A stretch of DNA of 22,586 nucleotides, taken from the NCBI GenBank assembly GCA_937988695.1, contig CALKHM010000335.1, positions 1 through 22,586 on the forward strand. The letters run 5' to 3'. The notes beneath the pieces were generated by a model. That model was not told the DNA's origin, did no database searches, and saw nothing but the letters and a program-made list of their open reading frames with translations. The position numbers and the translations under genes were made by a program. This DNA comes from an uncultured Microbacterium sp. (lineage in GTDB: Bacteria > Actinomycetota > Actinomycetes > Actinomycetales > Microbacteriaceae). Shown here in pieces: positions 7,239 to 14,142 of this stretch; the first letter of the stretch is position 1, and the number at the start of each line of letters is the position of its first letter.

Positions 7239-7964
7239 ATGTGTGGACGGTTCGTGGTCACCGATGCGGGGTCTCAACTGGTCGACGTGCTGCACGTCGA
7301 CGTCGTGGGCGACGATCTGCCGGCGCCCTCGTACAACATCGCACCCACCGATCAGGCGGCCATCGTGCTCGACTCGGCAAAGACCGAGCCGCCCACCCGT
7401 CGCCTCGAGTCAGCGCGTTGGGGGCTCGCGCCGTCGTGGGCGAAGGACGTCTCGGTCGGCGCGCGCGCGTTCAACGCGCGGGCCGAGGATGTCGAGGAGA
7501 AATCGATGTTCCGCAATGCGCTGATCAAACGACGCGCCGTGGTCCCCGCATCCGGGTACTACGAGTGGAGGAGCGCTGAGGGGCTGAAGATCCCGCACTA
7601 CATCCATCCTGCCGACGACTCCCCGATGTTCTTCGCGGGCCTGTACGAGTGGTGGAAGAATCCCGCGCTGGCCGATGACGATCCCGCGCGATGGGTGCTC
7701 AGCTTCACGATTCTCACGCGCGACGCCATCGGGCACCTCGGGTCTATCCACGACCGGATGCCGCTGTTCCTCGATGCCGACTTTGCCGACGCGTGGCTCG
7801 ACCCGACGACCGAGAACGTGGGCGACATCCTCGACGCCGCGGTCGATGCTGCACCCGACGTCGCCGCGGGCCTGGCCGACCACATCGTCTCGAAGGCGGT
7901 CGGCAACGTGCGCAACGACTCGCCCGAGCTCATCGAGCCGGCGCCGCCTCCTGTGCAGGAATGA
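7239..7964 (+). CDS. SRAP-domain abasic-site processing protein (YedK/HMCES family)
   Basis: Members of this family form a covalent thiazolidine DNA-protein crosslink with abasic sites in single-stranded DNA, protecting them during replication. The protein begins MCGRF, so Cys2 becomes the catalytic N-terminal cysteine after Met removal. The other conserved residues are in place: Asn79 (FNARAE), Glu109 (SGYYEW) and His171 (HDRMP), with YNIAPT at 32-37 and WGLAPSWAK at 61-69. Length (241 aa) is normal for bacterial members. Because Cys2 must be exposed at the N-terminus, the start at ATG 7239 is certain. No SOS-type operator or DNA-repair neighbour was seen. It appears monocistronic, or shares readthrough with the downstream gene 72 bases away. 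Confidence 0.95.
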   Translation: MCGRFVVTDAGSQLVDVLHVDVVGDDLPAPSYNIAPTDQAAIVLDSAKTEPPTRRLESARWGLAPSWAKDVSVGARAFNARAEDVEEKSMFRNALIKRRAVVPASGYYEWRSAEGLKIPHYIHPADDSPMFFAGLYEWWKNPALADDDPARWVLSFTILTRDAIGHLGSIHDRMPLFLDADFADAWLDPTTENVGDILDAAVDAAPDVAAGLADHIVSKAVGNVRNDSPELIEPAPPPVQE

Positions 7965-7994
7965 CCGGCGATACCGGCTGTTGGCGGTCGCCGG

Positions 7995-8000
7995 TACGGT
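7995..8000 (+). promoter_or_regulatory. Possible -10 element of the DUF2510/DUF805 gene
   Basis: TACGGT (TANNNT) lies between the SRAP gene and GTG 8037. It would give a leader of about 30 nt containing the GAGGAGA Shine-Dalgarno at 8022-8028. No clear -35 hexamer is seen, so support is weak. Confidence 0.25.
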
Positions 8001-8036
8001 GGAACCATTGCGATCCCGCACGAGGAGACACCCACA

Positions 8037-8786
8037 GTGAGCACGAACACTCCCCTGCCCCCGGCCGGCTGGTACTCCGACCCGCGGGGCGGCGGCGGAC
8101 AGCGCTGGTGGAACGGCGTCGAATGGTCGACCGAGACGCGTCCGGCGCCGGCCGCACCCGCCGGCTATCCGGGCGCGGTCGCACCGCAGCCCGGGTACCC
8201 TGTACAGCCGACCGCACCGACGTACGCCGCGGCACCGCAGCCGGGCTACCCGGCACCGCAGCCGGGCTACCCCGCATCGCAACCGGGCTACCCCGCACAG
8301 CCCGGATACCCCGGGCAGCCGGGGTACGCCGCACAGCAGCCGGGGTACCCATACGCACTCCCGCCGACGGGCGCCTGGCGGTCAGCGATCGACAACCGTC
8401 CGGTCGTGACCGGTCTGGGCTCGGCCGTGCGGACCGTGTTCAGCAGGTACGCCCAGTTCGACGGCCGCGCGAGCCGCTCCGAGTACTGGTGGTGGGTGCT
8501 GTTGAACGCTCTGGTCATCGTGGTCGTCTACGTGCTCGGCCTCACGCTGGTCATCGCCGGTGCCAGCCGGAACAGCGCGGCAGGCGGCGGACTCGCGGTC
8601 CTGGGCAGCATGATGTTCCTGCTCATCTGGCTGTGGGAGCTCGCGACCCTCGTTCCGAACCTGGCCCTGACGATCCGCCGGCTGCGCGACGGCGGCTTCC
8701 ACTGGGCACTGATCTTCCTCGCCCTGATCCCCCTCGGCGCCATCGCCCTGTTCGTCATGGCGTGTCTGCCCAGCAAGTACCCCTGA
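8037..8786 (+). CDS. DUF2510 - PQPGYP-repeat - DUF805 membrane protein
   Basis: A 249-residue protein of unknown function with three parts. Residues 8-33 are a DUF2510 module (PAGWYSDP...QRWWNGVEW), a short Trp-rich domain common in actinobacterial membrane proteins. Residues 42-106 are a low-complexity Pro/Gly/Tyr linker with repeated QPGYP units. Residues 134-245 are a DUF805 domain: FSRYAQFDGRASRSEYWWW, hydrophobic helices at about 154-175, 185-205 and 224-243, and the loop LTIRRLRDGG. GTG 8037 is supported by GAGGAGA at 8022-8028 with eight-base spacing. The repeat linker is probably cytosolic and disordered. DUF805 proteins have no established enzymatic activity, and no function is assigned here. 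Confidence 0.92.
   Translation: MSTNTPLPPAGWYSDPRGGGGQRWWNGVEWSTETRPAPAAPAGYPGAVAPQPGYPVQPTAPTYAAAPQPGYPAPQPGYPASQPGYPAQPGYPGQPGYAAQQPGYPYALPPTGAWRSAIDNRPVVTGLGSAVRTVFSRYAQFDGRASRSEYWWWVLLNALVIVVVYVLGLTLVIAGASRNSAAGGGLAVLGSMMFLLIWLWELATLVPNLALTIRRLRDGGFHWALIFLALIPLGAIALFVMACLPSKYP
8160..8354 (+). repeat. Tandem QPGYP-coding repeats, including a perfect 21-nt duplication
   Basis: The segment encodes degenerate 6-8 residue units built on QPGYP. Positions 8231-8251 and 8252-8272 are identical 21-base copies, each beginning GGCACCGCAG. Neighbouring units differ mostly at silent or Ala/Ser positions. Being in-frame multiples of three, changes in copy number would lengthen or shorten the linker without breaking the gene. 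Confidence 0.85.
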
Positions 8787-8837
8787 TCGACCCCTGATCG
8801 CCTCCTGACCGGCGGCCGACCGGCGTCATCCTGCTCC

Positions 8838-8857
8838 CGAGCGTCCTGCCCCGCTCG
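8838..8857. terminator. Possible hairpin terminator between convergent genes
   Basis: CGAGCG (8838-8843) and CGCTCG (8852-8857) form a six-base-pair stem with an eight-base loop. It lies in the 72-base gap between the convergent DUF805 gene and the AidB-like gene, ending next to the AidB-like stop codon. There is no T-run, so it is only a candidate bidirectional terminator. Confidence 0.35.
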
Positions 8858-8858
8858 T

Positions 8859-10532
8859 TCAGTGTCGCGCCACGATGGCCGCGGCATCCGTCCCGCCGGG
8901 CAGCACGCCGTACTGCCACCCGCGGTCGTCAGCCAGCCGTGCGCCGATGAACGCCTCGGCGTCGACGCTCGGCGCATGGCGCACCATGATGCTGGCCTGC
9001 AACGCCAGGGCGAGTCCCTCGGTGAGCCGGCGTGCCTGGGCGGCCGCAGCATTCCCGTCGGCGTTCGCGATCTCACGCAGCGCCGACAGCGTGCGGGCCA
9101 CCTGCCGATCCAGCAGCGGATGGGCGCCGTCGGTCGTGGTCAGCTCCTCCCGCAGGGCCGCCGCCGACTCCGGGTCGCGGGCCAGGGCACGCAGCACGTC
9201 CAGCGCGATGACGTTGCCAGAGCCCTCCCAGATCGCCATGACCGGCTGTTCGCGAAAGCGCCGGCCCAGCGGGAACGACTCGATGTAGCCGTTGCCGCCC
9301 AGGCACTCCATGGCCTCGTACGCGTGCTGCGGGCCACGCTTGCACACCCAGTACTTCGAGACCGGCGTGGCCAGCCTCCGGAACGCCACGTCGAGCGCCG
9401 AGGCGTCGGCTTCGAACGCCTGCGCGAGCCTCATCCCCGTCAGCATCGCCGCCTCGGCCTCCAGCGCGAGGTCGGCCAGCACCGCCGTCATCGCGGGCTG
9501 GTCCACGAGCGGACGTCCGAACGCCGATCGGCCGCGCGCGTGCCAGACGGCTTCGGCGACGCTCTGCCGCATGCCTGCGGCCGTGCCCAGCACGCAGTCC
9601 AGACGGGTGCGCTGCACCATCTCGATGATCGTGCGCACTCCGCGGCCAGGTTCGCCGAGCAGCAGGCCGACGGTGCCGTCGAACTCGATCTCGGAGGACG
9701 CGTTCGATCGGTTGCCGACCTTGTCCTTGAGCCGTTCGATGCGGAACACGTTGCGCTCGCCGTGCGGCAGCACGCGCGGGACGAACAGGCACGACAGTCC
9801 CTCGTCGGTGGCCCCGCGCCGGGTCTGGGCCAGCACGAGGAAGGCGTCCGACATGGGCGCCGAGCAGAACCACTTGTGCCCGGTCAGCTGATAGCTGTGT
9901 CCGCTCACGTGCACGCCCACGGTCGTGTTCGCCCGGACGTCGGAGCCGCCCTGTTTCTCGGTCATCGCCATGCCGACCAGGGCGCTGGCCTTCTGGTCGG
10001 CCGGCAGCAGCCGTCGCTCGTAGCTGCGGGCGTACAGCCGGGGCAGCCACTCGTCGGCGACCCATGGCGACGCCTGCAGCGAGGCGACTGCGGAGTGCGT
10101 CATCGAGATCGGGCAGGCGTGCCCGGGCTCGACCTGCGCGAACAGCATGAACGTCGCCGCGCGCGCCACGGCCGCACCGGGCCGCGGGTCCGCCCACGCC
10201 GACGTGTGCGCGCCGTGTCCGACGGCCGCGGCGATCACGCGGTGGTACGACTCGTCGTACTCCACCTCGTCCAGGCGGAAGCCCCAACGATCGAAGGTGT
10301 GGGCGACGGGCGGATGCTGGTCGGCCAGCACGGCGTCGCGCTGGAACGTCGCACCGCCGACAAGGGTTCCCGCCTCGTGCAGCGCGGCATCCGCCCAGCC
10401 GGCGCCGAAGGTGTGCACGGCCTGCACGAGCGGCGCGTTCATCGCGTATTCGTCGACGTCGACACGCCAGTCGGGCTGGTTCTCCACGAGATGCGTGCCG
10501 CCGGGCTGGCGACCGCGGCCGAGTGTGGTCAT
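8859..10532 (-). CDS. AidB-like acyl-CoA dehydrogenase family protein
   Basis: A 557-residue flavoprotein of the AidB branch of the acyl-CoA dehydrogenase superfamily. E. coli AidB (541 aa) belongs to the adaptive response to alkylation, binds DNA and has weak isovaleryl-CoA dehydrogenase activity. Visible family features are MTEKQGGSDVRANTT (190-204), GHKWFCSAPMSDAF (218-231), KVGNRSNASSEIEF (271-284), ECLGGNGYIES (about 422-432) and WEGSGNVIALDVLRAL (about 443-458). A C-terminal helical extension follows, the DNA-binding part of AidB. ATG 10532 is five bases after the stop of the PQQ-type lipoprotein gene, so they probably share an mRNA. No ada or other alkylation-repair gene is nearby, so a metabolic role in short branched acyl-CoA oxidation is equally possible. 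Confidence 0.87.
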   Translation of the reverse strand: MTTLGRGRQPGGTHLVENQPDWRVDVDEYAMNAPLVQAVHTFGAGWADAALHEAGTLVGGATFQRDAVLADQHPPVAHTFDRWGFRLDEVEYDESYHRVIAAAVGHGAHTSAWADPRPGAAVARAATFMLFAQVEPGHACPISMTHSAVASLQASPWVADEWLPRLYARSYERRLLPADQKASALVGMAMTEKQGGSDVRANTTVGVHVSGHSYQLTGHKWFCSAPMSDAFLVLAQTRRGATDEGLSCLFVPRVLPHGERNVFRIERLKDKVGNRSNASSEIEFDGTVGLLLGEPGRGVRTIIEMVQRTRLDCVLGTAAGMRQSVAEAVWHARGRSAFGRPLVDQPAMTAVLADLALEAEAAMLTGMRLAQAFEADASALDVAFRRLATPVSKYWVCKRGPQHAYEAMECLGGNGYIESFPLGRRFREQPVMAIWEGSGNVIALDVLRALARDPESAAALREELTTTDGAHPLLDRQVARTLSALREIANADGNAAAAQARRLTEGLALALQASIMVRHAPSVDAEAFIGARLADDRGWQYGVLPGGTDAAAIVARH

Positions 10533-10536
10533 GGCG

Positions 10537-11649
10537 TCACGTTACTGCGATCCGCAGCAGGCGGTCATCGCCCGGCCGCGGGGTGCCTCGTCCATCGGTG
10601 TTGTTCGTGAGCACCCAGAGACTCCCGTCCCCGGCGACGGCGACGTCGCGCAGACGCCCGCGTCCGTCCAGAACCGTGGCCGGGGTGCCGGACAGCGTGC
10701 CTGCCCGGGTGTCCACCCGCCAGAGCCGCTGGCCACGCAGACACGCGAGGTACAGCGTGTCGCCCTGCGCTGCCATGCCGCTCGGGCTAGCCTCGGCCGT
10801 CGGCCACTGCACGATCGGGTCGTGGAAGCGCGCATCGTGCGCGATCCCCTCGACCACCGGCCAGCCGTAGTCCGCGCCGGGCACGATCACGTTGAGCTCA
10901 TCCCAGGTGTCCTGCCCGAACTCGCTGGCCCACATCACCCCGTCGGCTGTCCACGCGATGCCCTGCACATTGCGGTGGCCATAGCTGTACACCGCATTGC
11001 CGAACGGGTTGCCGGGCGCCGGCTGGCCACGCGGGGTGATCCGTAGGATCTTGCCGTTGAGGCTGTGTACGTTCTGCGCGTCGGCGGAGCGGCCGGCGTC
11101 GCCGGTGGTCACGTACAGCATCCCGTCGGGGCCGAAGGCGATGCGTCCGCCGTTATGATACGGGGCGGTCCGGATGCCGCTGAGCACGACTTCGGCCGCA
11201 CCCAGCCGGTACGATCCGGGTCCGCCTCGCAGCGGCATCCGCACCACTCGGTTGTCGGTGGCCGTCGCATGATAGGCATACAGCCAGGTGCCACCGTCAC
11301 CGGCCCACACGGCGATGCCGCCCAGTCCGGCCTCGGCAGAGGCCACCACGTCGGGCACCGTGCCCACGCGGCGCATGGCCCCGGAGGTGCGCAGTTCGAC
11401 GATCCCGCCGTCGTCGCGCTGCGAGATCAGCGCTCCTCCTCCGGGCATCGGGATCACCGACCAGGGCGCGCGCAGCCCGTCGGCGAGGGTCGTCGGAGTG
11501 GCCCGGTGCGTCTGGCCGCGCGCTGGCGTCGACGCTGGCGTCGACGGCGGCGCTGGTGGCGGCGTGGGCACCGGCGTGGGATCGCATGCGCACAGCGCCA
11601 GCACCACGGCGACCGCCGCCGCCGTGCCGATCCTCCGCAGGCGCGTCAT
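10537..11649 (-). CDS. PQQ-dependent sugar dehydrogenase-like lipoprotein
   Basis: A secreted, probably lipid-anchored beta-propeller of the soluble glucose dehydrogenase (GSDH) family, which oxidises sugars with pyrroloquinoline quinone in characterised members. The N-terminus is basic (MTRLRR), then hydrophobic, with a lipobox LCAC that makes Cys22 the likely acylation site. A Pro/Thr-rich linker follows (about 24-45). The propeller shows the family motifs HNGGRIAFGPDGMLYVTTGD (His about 165), NGKILRITP, GHRNVQGIAW (about 224-233) and a YGWP segment near 261. It is 370 residues, shorter than the roughly 450-480 of Acinetobacter sGDH. ATG 11649 is chosen over GTG 11652; both are served by GAGGA upstream. 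No pqq biosynthesis genes are in the window, so cofactor supply is unknown and the protein may be a non-enzymatic relative. Confidence 0.87.
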   Translation of the reverse strand: MTRLRRIGTAAAVAVVLALCACDPTPVPTPPPAPPSTPASTPARGQTHRATPTTLADGLRAPWSVIPMPGGGALISQRDDGGIVELRTSGAMRRVGTVPDVVASAEAGLGGIAVWAGDGGTWLYAYHATATDNRVVRMPLRGGPGSYRLGAAEVVLSGIRTAPYHNGGRIAFGPDGMLYVTTGDAGRSADAQNVHSLNGKILRITPRGQPAPGNPFGNAVYSYGHRNVQGIAWTADGVMWASEFGQDTWDELNVIVPGADYGWPVVEGIAHDARFHDPIVQWPTAEASPSGMAAQGDTLYLACLRGQRLWRVDTRAGTLSGTPATVLDGRGRLRDVAVAGDGSLWVLTNNTDGRGTPRPGDDRLLRIAVT

Positions 11650-11781
11650 CACCCGTTCCGTCCTCGGCTTGTCCGTGGTCCTTCAGCTTCCGCCGGCGCG
11701 GCTTTGCGCGCAACCCACCCACGACCGCCGTCGCGGTGCCAGGATGGGGATGCCCGCTCCGTTCCGCCACTGGAGGCCTCT

Positions 11782-13257
11782 GTGTCCGCACCCGACGACA
11801 CCCTGCCCGCAACCGTCCCGCCCGGCACCACGCTCATCGAGCGCACCGGCATCGAGATCATCCCGGAGGCCTCCCGCACCGCCAAACCGCGCGACCTGTT
11901 CTGGCCCTGGTTCGCGGCGAACGTGTCGGTGTTCGGCATGTCCTACGGCTCGTTCGTGCTGGGCTTCGGCGTCTCGCTCTGGCAGGCCACGATCGTCTCG
12001 ATCATCGGCATCGTCGTGTCGTTCTTCCTGTGCGGACTCATCGCCATCGCCGGCAAACGCGGCTCGGCCCCGACGATGATCCTTTCGCGTTCCGCGTTCG
12101 GCGTGCAGGGGCAGAAGCTGCCAGGCATCGTGTCGTGGCTCACCTCGATCGGGTGGGAGACGTCGCTGGCGATCACCGCGGTGCTGGCGACCACCACCGT
12201 GCTGCGCGAACTGGGCTGGGTCAACGGCGGCGACGACATCGCCGTGAAGATCGTCGCGACGATCGTCGTGGCCGCGCTCATCGTCGCGGCATCCGTGCTC
12301 GGCTATCACACCATCATGAAGCTGCAGTCGGTGCTCACCTGGCTGACCGGCATCATGACGATCCTGTTCCTGATCCTGACGTTCCAATACATCGACTGGA
12401 CCGCCGCGTTCTCGCACCCGAACGGCACGCTGGCCCAGACCATCGGTGCCCTGGTCATGGTGATGACCGGGTTCGGACTGGGGTGGATCAACATCGCCGC
12501 GGACTGGTCGCGCTACCAGAAGCGCACGGCCTCCGACGGACGCATCATCGCCTGGAACACGATCGGCGGGTCGGTCGCACCGATCGTGCTGGTGTTCTTC
12601 GGCCTGCTGCTGGCCGGGTCGGACAAGAAGCTCTTCGACGCCGTGCAGAACGACCCGATCGGCGCGCTGGCCGTGCTGCTGCCGAACTGGGCACTGTTCC
12701 CGTTCCTCATCGTCGCGATCCTGACGCTGATCTCCGGTGCGGTGCTTGGCATCTACTCATCGGGCCTGACACTGCTCAGCCTCGGCATCCGCATCCCCCG
12801 TCCCGCCGCCGCGGGCGTGGACGGCGTGATCCTCACCGTCGGCACGATCTTCGTCGTGTTCTTCGCGACGAGCTTCATCGGGCCGTTCCAGTCCTTCCTG
12901 ATCACCCTGGGGGTGCCGATGGCCTCGTGGGCCGGCATCCTCATCGCCGACATCCTGCGCCGGAGGAAGGACTACGACGACGCCGCACTGTTCGACGCAT
13001 CCGGTCGATATGGCGCGTTCGACTGGACGTCGATCCTGACGATGGTGGTCACGACGGTGATCGGCTGGGGGTTCGTCATGAACCAGATTCCCGACACGCC
13101 GTGGAACGACTGGCAGGGCTACTTCCTCGACCTGTTCGGCTGGCGCGACGACTGGGGCTATGCGAACCTCGGCGTGCTGTTCGCGCTGGTGCTGTCGTTC
13201 CTGGTCACCTGGTTCGTCCGTGCGCGCAAGATCCGCGCCCAGGAGGCCACCGCGTGA
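11782..13257 (+). CDS. NCS1-family nucleobase permease (purine/cytosine permease-like)
   Basis: A 491-residue integral membrane protein of the nucleobase:cation symporter-1 family, which imports cytosine, purines, allantoin, hydantoins or related compounds with protons or sodium. After a polar N-terminus it shows about 12 hydrophobic segments. The first begins at about residue 40 (WPWFAANVSVFGMSYGSFVLG), followed by the family motif SRSAFGVQGQKLP near 105-117 and GLGWINIAADWSRYQKR near 233-249. The start is GTG 11782, with GGAGG at 11772-11776 and five-base spacing; a longer open frame upstream is antisense to the PQQ-type gene and is not used. The downstream cysteine hydrolase overlaps by four bases (GTGA), indicating translational coupling. 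The hydrolase may process the imported substrate, which would favour a ureide- or amide-like compound over plain cytosine. Confidence 0.9.
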   Translation: MSAPDDTLPATVPPGTTLIERTGIEIIPEASRTAKPRDLFWPWFAANVSVFGMSYGSFVLGFGVSLWQATIVSIIGIVVSFFLCGLIAIAGKRGSAPTMILSRSAFGVQGQKLPGIVSWLTSIGWETSLAITAVLATTTVLRELGWVNGGDDIAVKIVATIVVAALIVAASVLGYHTIMKLQSVLTWLTGIMTILFLILTFQYIDWTAAFSHPNGTLAQTIGALVMVMTGFGLGWINIAADWSRYQKRTASDGRIIAWNTIGGSVAPIVLVFFGLLLAGSDKKLFDAVQNDPIGALAVLLPNWALFPFLIVAILTLISGAVLGIYSSGLTLLSLGIRIPRPAAAGVDGVILTVGTIFVVFFATSFIGPFQSFLITLGVPMASWAGILIADILRRRKDYDDAALFDASGRYGAFDWTSILTMVVTTVIGWGFVMNQIPDTPWNDWQGYFLDLFGWRDDWGYANLGVLFALVLSFLVTWFVRARKIRAQEATA

Positions 13258-13802
13258 GCGAGCCCTGGCTCGTCGTCGTCGATCCGCAGACCATCTTCGC
13301 CTCGCCGGACTCGCCCTGGGGCTCGCCGTTCTTCCGCACCGCGCTGACCAACATCCGACGCCTCGCCGACGCCTTCGACGACCGCGTGATCGTGACCCGC
13401 TGGGTGCCGACCGCCGATCGCGAGACGTCGTGGGGCGCGTACTTCGCGGCCTGGCCGTTCGCGGACAAGCCCGCCGACGACCCGCTCTATGCGCTGGTGC
13501 GGGATGCCGCGGGGCTGTCGACGCGTCCAACGCTGGATCTGCCGACTTTCGGCAAGTGGGGGTCGCAGCTGCAGCAGATCACCGGACCTGCACCGCGTCT
13601 CGTTCTCTCCGGCGTGTCGACGGACTGCTGTGTGCTGTCCACGGCGCTACCGGCCGCCGACGCCGGGGCGTGGGTGACCGTCGCCGCCGATGCCTGTGCG
13701 GGGTCGACGGCCGAGAACCATGCCGCGGCGCTGCAGGTGATGGGTCTGTACCCGCCTCAGATCACGATCGGCGACACGGCCGCGGTGCTCGGGGCGCTGT
13801 GA
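13254..13802 (+). CDS. Isochorismatase-like cysteine hydrolase
   Basis: A 182-residue cytoplasmic hydrolase of the isochorismatase/nicotinamidase superfamily, members of which split amides, carbamoyl groups or vinyl ethers. The catalytic triad is visible: Asp10 (VVVDPQ), Lys101 (FGKWGS) and Cys126 (GVSTDCCV, the second Cys aligning with the nucleophile). It has the compact size of this family. GTG 13254 overlaps the permease stop TGA by four bases and has AGGAGG at 13241-13246, so translation is coupled to the NCS1 permease. The likely role is hydrolysis of what that permease brings in, such as a nucleobase-derived ureide, N-carbamoyl compound or nicotinamide-like amide. The specific substrate cannot be read. 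A hairpin follows 2 bases after the stop. Confidence 0.9.
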   Translation: MSEPWLVVVDPQTIFASPDSPWGSPFFRTALTNIRRLADAFDDRVIVTRWVPTADRETSWGAYFAAWPFADKPADDPLYALVRDAAGLSTRPTLDLPTFGKWGSQLQQITGPAPRLVLSGVSTDCCVLSTALPAADAGAWVTVAADACAGSTAENHAAALQVMGLYPPQITIGDTAAVLGAL

Positions 13803-13803
13803 G

Positions 13804-13833
13804 CGCGAGCGGGACGGACAGCGTCGGCTCGCG
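13804..13833 (+). terminator. Hairpin terminator candidate after the permease-hydrolase operon
   Basis: The stem CGCGAGC (13804-13810) with GCTCGCG (13827-13833) continues inward past a small bulge to GACG (13813-13816) with CGTC (13822-13825), closing a five-base loop. It begins just after the hydrolase stop codon. It is GC-rich and has no T-run, as is common for actinobacterial terminators. Confidence 0.5.
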
Positions 13834-13894
13834 ACGGTGAACACCGCGACCAGGTGCGTCTGGGAGAAGCCGCCCGTTCTCCCCGTCCACGGCG

Positions 13895-13900
13895 TATCGT
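13895..13900 (+). promoter_or_regulatory. Possible -10 element of the DUF1918 gene
   Basis: TATCGT (TANNNT) lies 19 bases before ATG 13920, with GAGGC at 13909-13913 as a possible Shine-Dalgarno. No clear -35 is visible. Confidence 0.3.
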
Positions 13901-13919
13901 TGTCACTGAGGCAGCGATC

Positions 13920-14105
13920 ATGAATCCCGTTGCAGGCGACCGTATCCGCATCCACGGCACCACGGTGGGTGCCGCGGAACGCTATGGCCAGATCGTCGAG
14001 GTACGCGCACACGGCGACGCGACCACGCTGGTCGTGCGCTTCGACGACGGACACGAGTCGGTGCTCGCCCCGGGCACGGACTGCGAGATCCTTCCCGCCG
14101 ATTGA
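13920..14105 (+). CDS. DUF1918 small protein
   Basis: A 61-residue soluble protein matching the DUF1918 family of short actinobacterial proteins with a compact beta-barrel-like fold (SH3/Tudor-like by prediction). Typical features are the opening AGDRIRIHG, a central GxIVEVR strand, and RFDDGHESVLAPGTDCEIL at the end. Family members often have an HxV segment next to the DGH; here the residues are VRFDDGHE. ATG 13920 is preferred to an upstream in-frame ATG at 13854 because the family starts immediately before GDRI. The function is unknown. It is convergent with the GH3 gene, with a 37-base gap that shows no strong hairpin. Confidence 0.85.
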   Translation: MNPVAGDRIRIHGTTVGAAERYGQIVEVRAHGDATTLVVRFDDGHESVLAPGTDCEILPAD

Positions 14106-14142
14106 CCGCTTGCATCGGCTGCCGTCACCGTTCTCGCGAAGG

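Noticed and set aside
8862..10610. 582-codon open frame antisense to the AidB-like gene
   Set aside because: Mirror of a well-supported acyl-CoA dehydrogenase; no motifs.
11522..11545. 12-base tandem repeat (GCTGGCGTCGAC twice)
   Set aside because: It encodes part of the Pro/Thr/Ala linker of the PQQ-type lipoprotein; ordinary low-complexity coding, too short to be notable.
11065..11781. N-terminal extension of the NCS1 permease frame
   Set aside because: It runs antisense through the PQQ-type gene; GTG 11782 with GGAGG at five-base spacing is the natural start.
14106..14142. Terminator between the convergent DUF1918 and GH3 genes
   Set aside because: No stem longer than a few bases could be found in the 37-base gap.
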